Assembly: GCA_013816325.1 (NCBI GenBank)
Contig: JACDEP010000117.1
Coordinates: forward strand, 1-5,883
Source: Methylotenera sp.
GTDB lineage: Bacteria; Pseudomonadota; Gammaproteobacteria; Burkholderiales; Methylophilaceae
DNA length: 5,883 nt
Reading direction: 5' to 3'
Position numbers and translations under genes: made by a program. Below the pieces are notes generated by a model, which was given only the letters and a program-made list of their open reading frames with translations, was not told where the DNA came from and did no database searches. Numbering within the stretch: the stretch's first letter is position 1; the number at the start of each line of letters is the position of its first letter. Shown one piece after another: positions 1 to 5,175 of the stretch.

Positions 1-2456
1 GCCCTGAGCATGGTACTAAGCTGGAATCACAAACTGTCAGCCAGATGGTGGATAGTGTGCTTTCTTTGCCTGAAGACACCAAACTCATGATATTGGCGCC
101 TGTGGTAAGCAACCGCAAAGGTGAACAGCTCGATTTGTTTGATGAACTAAAAGCTCAAGGTTTTGTGCGCTTACGTATCGATGGCAAGATTTATGAAGTT
201 GATGCATTGCCTCAGCTGGCGAAAACGACCAAACACAATGTAGACGTTGTTGTTGACCGTATAAAAGTTAAAGCCGATATGAAACAGCGTATTGCCGAAT
301 CATTTGAAACGGCACTTCGCTTAGCGGATGGTAAAGCGATTGCGGTAGAGATGGATACGGAAAAAGAACACCTATTCTCTGCTAAGTTTTCTTGCCCAAT
401 GTGTGACTACTCACTTGCAGAGTTAGAACCTCGCCTATTCTCATTCAATAATCCGATGGGTGCCTGCCCAAGCTGTGATGGCTTGGGCAACATCAACTTT
501 TTTGATCCTAAACGCGTCGTAGCTTTTCCGCATTTATCCTTAGCGGCGGGTGCGATTAAAGGCTGGGACAGGCGCAACCAATTCTATTTTCAAATGCTCT
601 CGAGCTTGAGCAGTTATTATAAATTTGACCTGGATACACCCTTTGAAAAATTAAGTGAGCATGTACAACACGTATTGTTACAAGGCAGCGCCAAAGAGGA
701 AATTGCCTTCAAGTATCTGAACGAACGCGGTACGTTCTTCCAGAAAACCCATTCGTTTGAAGGCATATTAAATAACCTAAAACGCCGCTACCATGAGACC
801 GATTCGCAAACCGTGCGCGAAGAATTGGCCAAATACCTAAACTCTCAAAGCTGTCCCGAGTGCGCTGGTACGCGTTTACGCAAAGAAGCGCGTCATGTGA
901 AGGTGGGTAATAAGAACATTCACGAAGTATGTGAAGTACCGCTTAAGTTAGCGCTTACTTTCTTTGATAGCCTTGAATTGACTGGTGCGAAACTCGCCAT
1001 TGCCGATAAAATCGTTAAAGAAATCAGTAACCGCCTCAAATTTCTCACTAACGTTGGCTTGGAATATCTTTCATTATCACGCTCCGCAGAAACCCTCTCT
1101 GGTGGCGAAGCGCAACGCATTCGCTTGGCATCACAAATCGGTAGCGGCTTAACGGGTGTGATGTATGTGTTGGATGAACCCTCTATCGGCTTGCATCAGC
1201 GCGATAATGATAGGCTGCTTGATACCTTGAAGCGCCTGCGCGACATCGGCAACAGCGTGATTGTGGTTGAACATGACCAAGACGCCATTATGGCGGCAGA
1301 TTATGTAGTCGATATCGGCCCTGGTGCCGGTGAGCATGGTGGCCAGATTGTGGCCGAAGGCACCCCAGCCCAGATTCAGGCGAATCCTCAATCGCTTACT
1401 GGCGAATATCTGAGTGGTAAAAGGCAAATCATCTATAACAAAAAACGTACAGCAGCTGATCCCGCTCGCTGGATTAAGATGAGCAATGCAACCGGTAACA
1501 ATCTTAAAGATGTGACACTCAAATTGCCTGTGGGGTTATTGACTTGCATTACCGGTGTTTCCGGTAGCGGCAAATCCACATTGATTAATGACACTTTATA
1601 TAGGGTGGTCGCGCAGCATCTTTATGGCAGCAGTACAGAACCGGCTGAATTCGGCGAAATTGATGGCTTAGAATTTTTCGATAAAGTAGTCGACGTTGAC
1701 CAAAGCCCGATCGGCCGTACACCACGTTCTAACCCTGCAACTTACACCGGGCTATTTACGCCGATTCGTGACCTGTTTGCCGGCGTACCGGAAAGCCGCG
1801 TCCGTGGTTATGGCCCGGGACGCTATTCATTTAACGTGAAAGGCGGCCGCTGCGAAGCGTGCCAAGGTGATGGCGTATTACGGGTAGAAATGCACTTCTT
1901 ACCAGATGTATATGTACCTTGCGACGTCTGCAAAGGCCATCGTTACAATCGTGAAACGCTGGAGATTCACTTTAAAGGCAAAAATATCCATGAGATTCTA
2001 AGCATGACCGTGGAGCAAGCCCATGAATTTTTCAGCGCGCAACCAGTGATTGCACGCAAACTCAAAACTTTATTAGATGTGGGCTTGGGTTATATCACGC
2101 TCGGGCAAAGCGCTACCACCTTATCCGGCGGTGAGGCCCAGCGTGTGAAATTGGCATTAGAATTGAGCAAACGTGATACCGGCCGCACTTTATATATTCT
2201 AGATGAGCCGACTACCGGTTTGCATTTTGCCGATATACAATTATTGCTTGATGTCATTCATAGACTGCGTGACGCTGGCAATACTATCGTGATTATTGAG
2301 CATAACCTCGATGTAATCAAAACTGCTGATTGGATTGTTGATATGGGCCCAGAAGGTGGAGATGGTGGTGGTTTAGTCATTGCTGAAGGCACGCCCGAAA
2401 CTGTAGCTAAAAGTAGCGAAAGCTATACCGCTAAATATTTACGTCACATGATTTAA
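1..2456 (+). CDS. uvrA: Excinuclease ABC subunit A (UvrA), 5'-truncated by window edge
   Basis: UvrA is the damage-sensing ATPase of nucleotide excision repair; it forms a dimer, scans DNA with UvrB and loads UvrB at lesions. The frame is open from base 3 (bases 1-2 fit the end of a Cys codon) to TAA at 2454-2456, giving ~817 of the usual ~940 codons. By comparison with E. coli UvrA about 120 N-terminal residues, including the first Walker A, lie upstream; the ATG at 45 is internal, not the start. Visible in order: the UvrB-binding region; a first zinc module with CxxC pairs at 393-404 and 465-476; ABC signature LSGGEAQ (1095-1115) and Walker B VLDEPS (from 1167); second Walker A GVSGSGKS (1554-1577); second zinc finger CEAC (1851-1862) and CDVC (1920-1931), 19 residues apart; second signature LSGGEAQ (2121-2141) and Walker B ILDEPTTG (from 2196). 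No motif in the visible part is damaged. The family assignment is certain. Confidence 0.98.
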   Translation, partial: PEHGTKLESQTVSQMVDSVLSLPEDTKLMILAPVVSNRKGEQLDLFDELKAQGFVRLRIDGKIYEVDALPQLAKTTKHNVDVVVDRIKVKADMKQRIAESFETALRLADGKAIAVEMDTEKEHLFSAKFSCPMCDYSLAELEPRLFSFNNPMGACPSCDGLGNINFFDPKRVVAFPHLSLAAGAIKGWDRRNQFYFQMLSSLSSYYKFDLDTPFEKLSEHVQHVLLQGSAKEEIAFKYLNERGTFFQKTHSFEGILNNLKRRYHETDSQTVREELAKYLNSQSCPECAGTRLRKEARHVKVGNKNIHEVCEVPLKLALTFFDSLELTGAKLAIADKIVKEISNRLKFLTNVGLEYLSLSRSAETLSGGEAQRIRLASQIGSGLTGVMYVLDEPSIGLHQRDNDRLLDTLKRLRDIGNSVIVVEHDQDAIMAADYVVDIGPGAGEHGGQIVAEGTPAQIQANPQSLTGEYLSGKRQIIYNKKRTAADPARWIKMSNATGNNLKDVTLKLPVGLLTCITGVSGSGKSTLINDTLYRVVAQHLYGSSTEPAEFGEIDGLEFFDKVVDVDQSPIGRTPRSNPATYTGLFTPIRDLFAGVPESRVRGYGPGRYSFNVKGGRCEACQGDGVLRVEMHFLPDVYVPCDVCKGHRYNRETLEIHFKGKNIHEILSMTVEQAHEFFSAQPVIARKLKTLLDVGLGYITLGQSATTLSGGEAQRVKLALELSKRDTGRTLYILDEPTTGLHFADIQLLLDVIHRLRDAGNTIVIIEHNLDVIKTADWIVDMGPEGGDGGGLVIAEGTPETVAKSSESYTAKYLRHMI

Positions 2457-2462
2457 AAGACT

Positions 2463-2496
2463 AGTAGGTAAGTAGGTAAGACAAAATATAGGTAAG
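2463..2496. repeat. Three copies of TAGGTAAG in the uvrA-DUF2798 gap
   Basis: The 8-bp word TAGGTAAG occurs at 2465-2472, 2473-2480 (perfect tandem) and 2489-2496, the last 8 bp beyond the tandem pair. The third copy supplies part of the purine-rich stretch in front of the small membrane-protein gene. The array could be a product of replication slippage. It could also present several AAG/AGG-type ribosome contacts, but no function is shown by the sequence. Confidence 0.6.
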
Positions 2497-2497
2497 G
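2494..2497 (+). promoter_or_regulatory. Ribosome binding site supporting a TTG start
   Basis: AAGG lies 7 nt upstream of the TTG at 2505. An in-frame TAA at 2499-2501 rules out any start further upstream, and the first in-frame ATG is only at codon 17 (2553), inside the first membrane helix. Position and spacing therefore favour TTG as the true initiation codon. Confidence 0.55.
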
Positions 2498-2504
2498 TTA
2501 AGAA

Positions 2505-2744
2505 TTGAATAAAATCCCTAAAAAATATGAAGGCATTCTGTTCGCTTTCGTCATGTCTGTAATGATGGCACTGCTCATGTCTGCTGTATTGACAGCAGTA
2601 TTTACTGGTTTTGATAGCCAATTTTTCATGCATTGGATGAATGGGTTTGTACACGCTTGGCCCATTGCATTTCCAGCTATTTTTGTGATTGCGCCTCTGG
2701 TCAGGAAAATCGTTGCAGCGCTAGTTGCACCTGCCATGAAATAA
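2505..2744 (+). CDS. DUF2798-family small membrane protein
   Basis: This is a 79-residue, very hydrophobic protein of unknown function that I recognise as DUF2798-like (memory of the family, not a search). After a short basic N-terminus (NKIPKKYEG) there is a first membrane helix at about residues 11-34. A short loop with F36-D37 follows, then a second helix at about 47-72 that contains the typical run AWPIAFPAIFVIAPLVRKIV. Both helices fit the two-TM pattern of this family. The start is TTG, chosen because an in-frame stop lies two codons upstream and the next ATG would cut into helix 1. The gene is 48 bp downstream of uvrA in the same direction with no obvious promoter or terminator between, so read-through from uvrA is plausible. 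It converges on mtgA with a 14-bp gap. A cytoplasmic-membrane location is inferred; no biochemical role can be assigned. Confidence 0.85.
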   Translation: MNKIPKKYEGILFAFVMSVMMALLMSAVLTAVFTGFDSQFFMHWMNGFVHAWPIAFPAIFVIAPLVRKIVAALVAPAMK

Positions 2745-2758
2745 ACCTATTGAAAGCT

Positions 2759-3496
2759 TTATTTGGGTATTACTGCATAATACATGCGCGCCTGAATCGT
2801 TGCGGCGCGTCGGTTGAGGTATTTTGTGGATTGGTGTTTATCGTAAAAGCGCGGGTTTGGAATCATGGCTGCCATTTTTGCGGCTTGTCCGCTGCCTAGA
2901 TTTGCAGCACTCGTCTTGTAATAATGTCTTGCAGCAGCTTCTGCCCCGAATACTCCGTTACCCCATTCAATCACATTCAGGTAAATCTCCAGGATACGAC
3001 GCTTAGTCAGCATTTTTTCCAGCATCAAAGTAATTACGGCTTCTTCTCCCTTACGCCAAGGCGTACGCTTGGTCGATAAAAATAAGTTCTTGGCAAGCTG
3101 TTGGCTGATAGTGGAACCACCGGCCACGATCTTGCCTTTCTTCAGGTTCTTTTCGTAGGCTTTTTGTATACCTTCCCAGTCAAAACCTTCGTGATCAAGG
3201 AATTTAGAATCTTCCTCAGCGACGACAGCACGTTTTAAGTTGATAGATATTTTGCTGTAATCCACCCATTTATAACGCAACTCTACATCGGGATTTTTTT
3301 CTTGCAGGATTTCAAGCCGGTCTTCCATAAACGCACTGGAAGAGGGATTGAATTTTATCCACCAGCAGATATGCAGGAATATCCAGAGCTGATAGACAAA
3401 AAGTAGCAGGATAAATACCACGAAAATTCGGATAAAGATTCCGCCCAACCCCAATGGTTTTGCACCAGTTTTACTATTCAGCAACCATTTAAACAT
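2759..3496 (-). CDS. mtgA: Monofunctional biosynthetic peptidoglycan transglycosylase (GT51)
   Basis: The enzyme polymerises lipid II into glycan strands on the periplasmic face of the inner membrane and lacks a transpeptidase domain. The protein is 245 residues, close to E. coli MtgA (~242). An N-terminal membrane anchor spans about residues 18-42. GT51 motifs follow in order: EDxxFxxHxG (E95, D96, F99, H102, G104; E95 is the expected catalytic glutamate), GGSTISQQLAKN (127-137), RKxxE (148-152; E152 the second expected glutamate), KxxILExYLNxIEWG (165-179), and the GAEAAARHYY region (184-193) ending in AAMIPNP. All key residues are present. The ATG at 3494-3496 is the only sensible start, since an in-frame TGA lies six codons upstream. 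No clear Shine-Dalgarno is seen, so translational coupling to aroE, which ends 20 bp upstream, is likely. It is the last gene of the minus-strand cluster. Confidence 0.96.
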   Translation of the reverse strand: MFKWLLNSKTGAKPLGLGGIFIRIFVVFILLLFVYQLWIFLHICWWIKFNPSSSAFMEDRLEILQEKNPDVELRYKWVDYSKISINLKRAVVAEEDSKFLDHEGFDWEGIQKAYEKNLKKGKIVAGGSTISQQLAKNLFLSTKRTPWRKGEEAVITLMLEKMLTKRRILEIYLNVIEWGNGVFGAEAAARHYYKTSAANLGSGQAAKMAAMIPNPRFYDKHQSTKYLNRRAATIQARMYYAVIPK

Positions 3497-3516
3497 CGTA
3501 TATTGGAGATTTCATA

Positions 3517-4365
3517 CTAGAGATTTCGGATGGATTGCATAACAATGCTAGTCTTTGGACGTACCCCACGCCATATATAAAATGCCTCGGCAGCTTGTTC
3601 TATTAGCATACCCAAGCCATCTGCAACTTTTGCACCCTGCTCTCTTGCGAATCTCAAGAAAGGTGTATCGCGGCCATACATCATGTCGTATGCTAAAGCT
3701 CCCTTGGCAAAAATACCAAGAGGTAACGGTAATAGTGTATCGGTTAAACCGGTAGAGGTAGCATTCACGACAATATCAAATTGCTGGCCTTGCAGGTCGT
3801 GGAAGGCATAAGCATTGACTGAGACAAACCGGTATTCACCTTGATCTTCTACTTTTTTAACCATAGTCAGTGCTTTATCCAACGTCCGATTCGTAATCAC
3901 CAGCAAAGAAGGGGAGCAAGCTAATATGGGGTGCAGCACACCTTCAGCTGCGCCACCGGCACCTATCAATAACACTCGTTTACCTGTAATCGGTATATGC
4001 AGGTTCTCCTGAATATCCCGCACGATACCAGCGCCATCAGTGTTATCGCCTGTGATACCCGCTTCGTTGAAAATTAGCGTATTCACTGCACCGGCATCGT
4101 GCGCGCGTTCGGTAAGCTGGTTTGCCAGTTGAAACGCCTCTAACTTGAAAGGCACCGTGACGTTGGCCCCTTTAAAGCCTTCAGCAATCATAGATTGTAC
4201 GGTATCTACAAACGCATCTAACGGCGCAAGAACCTTGATATATTCCAAAGACTGGCCGGTATTTCGCGCAAATGCTTCATGAATTATAGGCGACTTACTA
4301 TGGGCAATAGGATTACCTATGACTGCATAACGGTCAGGCATTGCTATTGTTTTTGTGGGATTCAT
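3517..4365 (-). CDS. aroE: Shikimate dehydrogenase (NADP+)
   Basis: AroE reduces 3-dehydroshikimate to shikimate with NADPH, the fourth step of the cytosolic shikimate pathway to chorismate. The protein is 282 residues from the first ATG. Visible landmarks are the shikimate-binding SKS (S23, S25), catalytic Lys in NVTVPFK (K74), N95, catalytic Asp in NTDGAG (D110), a Rossmann glycine loop GAGGAA (135-140), NRTxxK (159-164) for the NADP 2'-phosphate, and the C-terminal ADGLGMLIEQAAEAF with Q257. The residue after GAGGAA is Glu (E141), where E. coli has Arg. A second in-frame ATG at 4339-4341 would give 274 residues beginning MPDRYAVIGNP, closer to the 272 of E. coli. Neither start has a good Shine-Dalgarno, so the N-terminus is open. 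The gap to the rhodanese gene is 14 bp and to mtgA 20 bp, consistent with one transcript. Confidence 0.97.
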   Translation of the reverse strand: MNPTKTIAMPDRYAVIGNPIAHSKSPIIHEAFARNTGQSLEYIKVLAPLDAFVDTVQSMIAEGFKGANVTVPFKLEAFQLANQLTERAHDAGAVNTLIFNEAGITGDNTDGAGIVRDIQENLHIPITGKRVLLIGAGGAAEGVLHPILACSPSLLVITNRTLDKALTMVKKVEDQGEYRFVSVNAYAFHDLQGQQFDIVVNATSTGLTDTLLPLPLGIFAKGALAYDMMYGRDTPFLRFAREQGAKVADGLGMLIEQAAEAFYIWRGVRPKTSIVMQSIRNL

Positions 4366-4379
4366 TAAACAGGTTTACT

Positions 4380-4838
4380 TTATTTTTTCGCGTGTGTCCA
4401 AGGCAAGCTAGCATGCTTCCAGCCATTAACCATAGTGCGCTGTTGTTCAGCATTGACGTCACCTTCAAAGCCTTCCAGCATATTGAAAGATTGGGTATAA
4501 CCTACACTAGCTGCAACAACAGCAGCATTGTGTGAGCGACCACCGGTACGGCACATAAAGATCACGGGGCTGTTTTTATCTATTTGCTCAATCAACTGTT
4601 TATTAAAATTTGGATTAGCTACCATTCCAGGATAAAAGGCCCATTCGATATGCAAGGCATTGGGCACCCTTCCTACCAATTCCAATTCAGCTAGTGAACG
4701 TACATCTACTAATAAGGCTTCTGGATTTGCCTGCATATAAGCATGAGCTTCTTCTGGGGTTAATGCTCCAGCATAGGAATGTTGATTAGCGAGAGCCCGT
4801 TGTTTCGCTTTATTAAGGATTTCAGTTTGGTTAGACAT
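4380..4838 (-). CDS. Rhodanese-like domain protein
   Basis: This is a single-domain rhodanese (sulfurtransferase fold) of 152 residues. A short helical N-terminus leads to the SYAGALTPEEAHAYM segment. Then come LLVDVRS (D45, R47), GRVPNALHIEW (56-66) and the active-site loop CRTGGRS (96-102) with the expected persulfide-forming Cys96 in FMCRTGG. NMLEGFEGD (119-127) and GWKHASLPW close the domain. The six-residue loop after the cysteine and the intact Cys make a catalytically competent sulfurtransferase likely, but donor and acceptor cannot be read from the sequence. The TTRGR-like details differ from thiosulfate:cyanide enzymes, so a specific name is not justified. It is the first gene of the aroE-mtgA cluster. 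The start ATG at 4836-4838 has only a weak ribosome contact (GATGG, about 7 nt away after a T-run). Confidence 0.92.
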   Translation of the reverse strand: MSNQTEILNKAKQRALANQHSYAGALTPEEAHAYMQANPEALLVDVRSLAELELVGRVPNALHIEWAFYPGMVANPNFNKQLIEQIDKNSPVIFMCRTGGRSHNAAVVAASVGYTQSFNMLEGFEGDVNAEQQRTMVNGWKHASLPWTHAKK

Positions 4839-4882
4839 TAAAAAACCATCTTTCTTTTAAATACTTTAATCCATATATGTTA

Positions 4883-4911
4883 TTGCTATAACCCTTGCAT
4901 AAACATGTCAA
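4883..4911 (-). promoter_or_regulatory. Candidate sigma-70 promoter for rhodanese-aroE-mtgA
   Basis: On the minus strand a perfect TTGACA (4911-4906) is followed by TATAGC (4890-4885) after 15 bp, or by TAGCAA (4888-4883) after 17 bp. Neither -10 is perfect. A start near 4875 would give a leader of about 40 nt before the rhodanese ATG. The perfect -35 and correct position are the main support. Confidence 0.42.
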
Positions 4912-4965
4912 TTTTAAGGTGTAGTATAACTTTTCTATAATGTAATTCTTACCTTAAAAATTAAT

Positions 4966-4980
4966 GCACTGTAAATGTGC
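4966..4980. promoter_or_regulatory. NtrC (NRI) binding site, distal
   Basis: GCACTGTAAATGTGC matches the NtrC half-site pattern GCAC-N7-GTGC exactly at the eight conserved bases, with a T before it as in the enteric glnA sites. Its centre (4973) is about 125 bp upstream of the start inferred for the sigma-54 promoter. Phosphorylated NtrC is known to bind such paired sites as an enhancer. Confidence 0.8.
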
Positions 4981-4996
4981 GCTAATTATCACCTGG

Positions 4997-5011
4997 GCAC
5001 CAAATTGGTGC
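4997..5011. promoter_or_regulatory. NtrC (NRI) binding site, proximal
   Basis: GCACCAAATTGGTGC is a perfect 15-bp palindrome (7+1+7) and fits GCAC-N7-GTGC. Its centre (5004) is 31 bp from that of the distal site, so both lie on the same face of the helix, and about 94 bp upstream of the inferred sigma-54 start. This is likely the stronger of the two enhancer sites. It lies immediately before the TATAAT at 5014, so bound NtrC would also block a sigma-70 promoter there. Confidence 0.85.
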
Positions 5012-5013
5012 TT

Positions 5014-5019
5014 TATAAT
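5014..5019 (+). promoter_or_regulatory. Possible sigma-70 -10 box for basal glnA transcription
   Basis: TATAAT is a perfect -10 hexamer. The sequence 16-18 bp upstream (around 4990-4997) does not resemble TTGACA, and there is no TG extension, so it would need an activator or be weak. Its spacer is covered by the proximal NtrC site, recalling the NtrC-repressed glnAp1 of enteric bacteria. Chance occurrence in AT-rich DNA cannot be excluded. Confidence 0.35.
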
Positions 5020-5071
5020 GGGCGTAATTTTAACACTCCAGCAAAAAAGCCGCATTGTGCTCTTTTCAGCA

Positions 5072-5087
5072 TGGCACATTTCCTGCT
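5072..5087 (+). promoter_or_regulatory. Sigma-54 (RpoN) promoter of glnA
   Basis: TGGCAC at 5072-5077, five bases, then CTGCT at 5083-5087 fits the -24/-12 consensus TGGCAC-N5-TTGCW with one mismatch (C for the first T). The essential GG (5073-5074) and GC (5085-5086) are exactly 10 bp apart. Transcription would begin near 5098, giving a ~78-nt leader. The two NtrC palindromes upstream, at the usual enhancer distance, strongly support it. Confidence 0.85.
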
Positions 5088-5112
5088 AATCTACTGTGTT
5101 GAATTTTTTACA

Positions 5113-5150
5113 GTTTTTAAATAAAAGTTTAGAAATTTTATCCTAAAAAC
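5113..5150 (+). other. Possible hairpin in the glnA 5' leader
   Basis: GTTTTTA (5113-5119) is complementary to TAAAAAC (5144-5150), and inside it ATAAAA (5121-5126) is complementary to TTTTAT (5136-5141). Together they allow a 7+6 bp stem with a small 1x2 internal loop and a 9-nt terminal loop. It begins about 15 nt after the inferred transcription start and ends 25 nt before the ATG, leaving the ribosome binding site free. There is no U-tract after it, so it is not a standard terminator. The stem is almost all A-U and may be fortuitous. Confidence 0.4.
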
Positions 5151-5163
5151 CCACACAATTAAT

Positions 5164-5169
5164 AGGGAG
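5164..5169 (+). promoter_or_regulatory. Ribosome binding site of glnA
   Basis: AGGGAG ends 6 nt before the ATG at 5176. It is the best Shine-Dalgarno in the window, fitting a highly expressed enzyme, and it fixes the start at 5176 over the later in-frame ATGs at codons 7 and 9. Confidence 0.8.
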
Positions 5170-5175
5170 ATTTTG

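Larger units (their letters stand above)
4839..5175. other. Divergent intergenic control region, rhodanese operon / glnA
   Basis: This ~337-bp AT-rich stretch without a gene separates the minus-strand rhodanese start from the plus-strand glnA start. From left to right it holds a candidate sigma-70 promoter for the rhodanese operon (4883-4911), two NtrC-type palindromes (4966-4980, 4997-5011), a perfect TATAAT (5014-5019) and a sigma-54 promoter (5072-5087). The glnA leader with a possible hairpin (5113-5150) and a strong ribosome binding site (5164-5169) follow. Two further A/T-rich -10-like words (4925-4930 and 4936-4941) have no convincing -35 partner. Confidence 0.85.

Noticed and set aside
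920..1120. 66-codon minus-strand frame inside uvrA
   Set aside because: Antisense to conserved uvrA coding sequence, Ser/Arg-rich low-information product, no family resemblance.
1149..1427. 92-codon open frame on the minus strand inside uvrA
   Set aside because: Lies entirely antisense to the highly conserved ABC signature/Walker B region of uvrA, has no ribosome site I can see and no recognisable motif; a shadow of codon bias.
2439..2737. Two overlapping minus-strand frames opposite the DUF2798 gene
   Set aside because: The plus-strand product has a clear two-helix family pattern; the antisense products have no recognisable features.
2633..3006. Plus-strand frames running from the DUF2798 gene into antisense mtgA
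   Set aside because: Products are Cys/His-rich out-of-frame translations of two well-supported genes and have no start signal.
3489..3515. 8-codon minicistron between aroE and mtgA whose TAA overlaps the mtgA start
   Set aside because: No Shine-Dalgarno and no interesting composition; expected by chance in AT-rich DNA, although it could assist coupling.
3506..3527. Direct repeat GAGATTTC twice, 14 bp apart, at the end of aroE
   Set aside because: Short, partly inside aroE coding sequence, with no further copies noticed nearby; probably chance.
5056..5078. TGTGC ... GCACA inverted repeat overlapping the -24 element
   Set aside because: Half-sites have the opposite orientation and a longer spacing than NtrC sites; the GCAC is already explained by the sigma-54 TGGCAC.
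5088..5101. Possible IHF site between enhancer/promoter and glnA
   Set aside because: Misses the WATCAR-N4-TTR consensus at key positions, and it is downstream of the promoter rather than between enhancer and promoter.
5099..5127. Sigma-70-like TTGAAT ... TAAAAG in the glnA leader
   Set aside because: Weak -10, and it lies just downstream of a much better supported sigma-54 promoter in a run of A/T where such matches are common.
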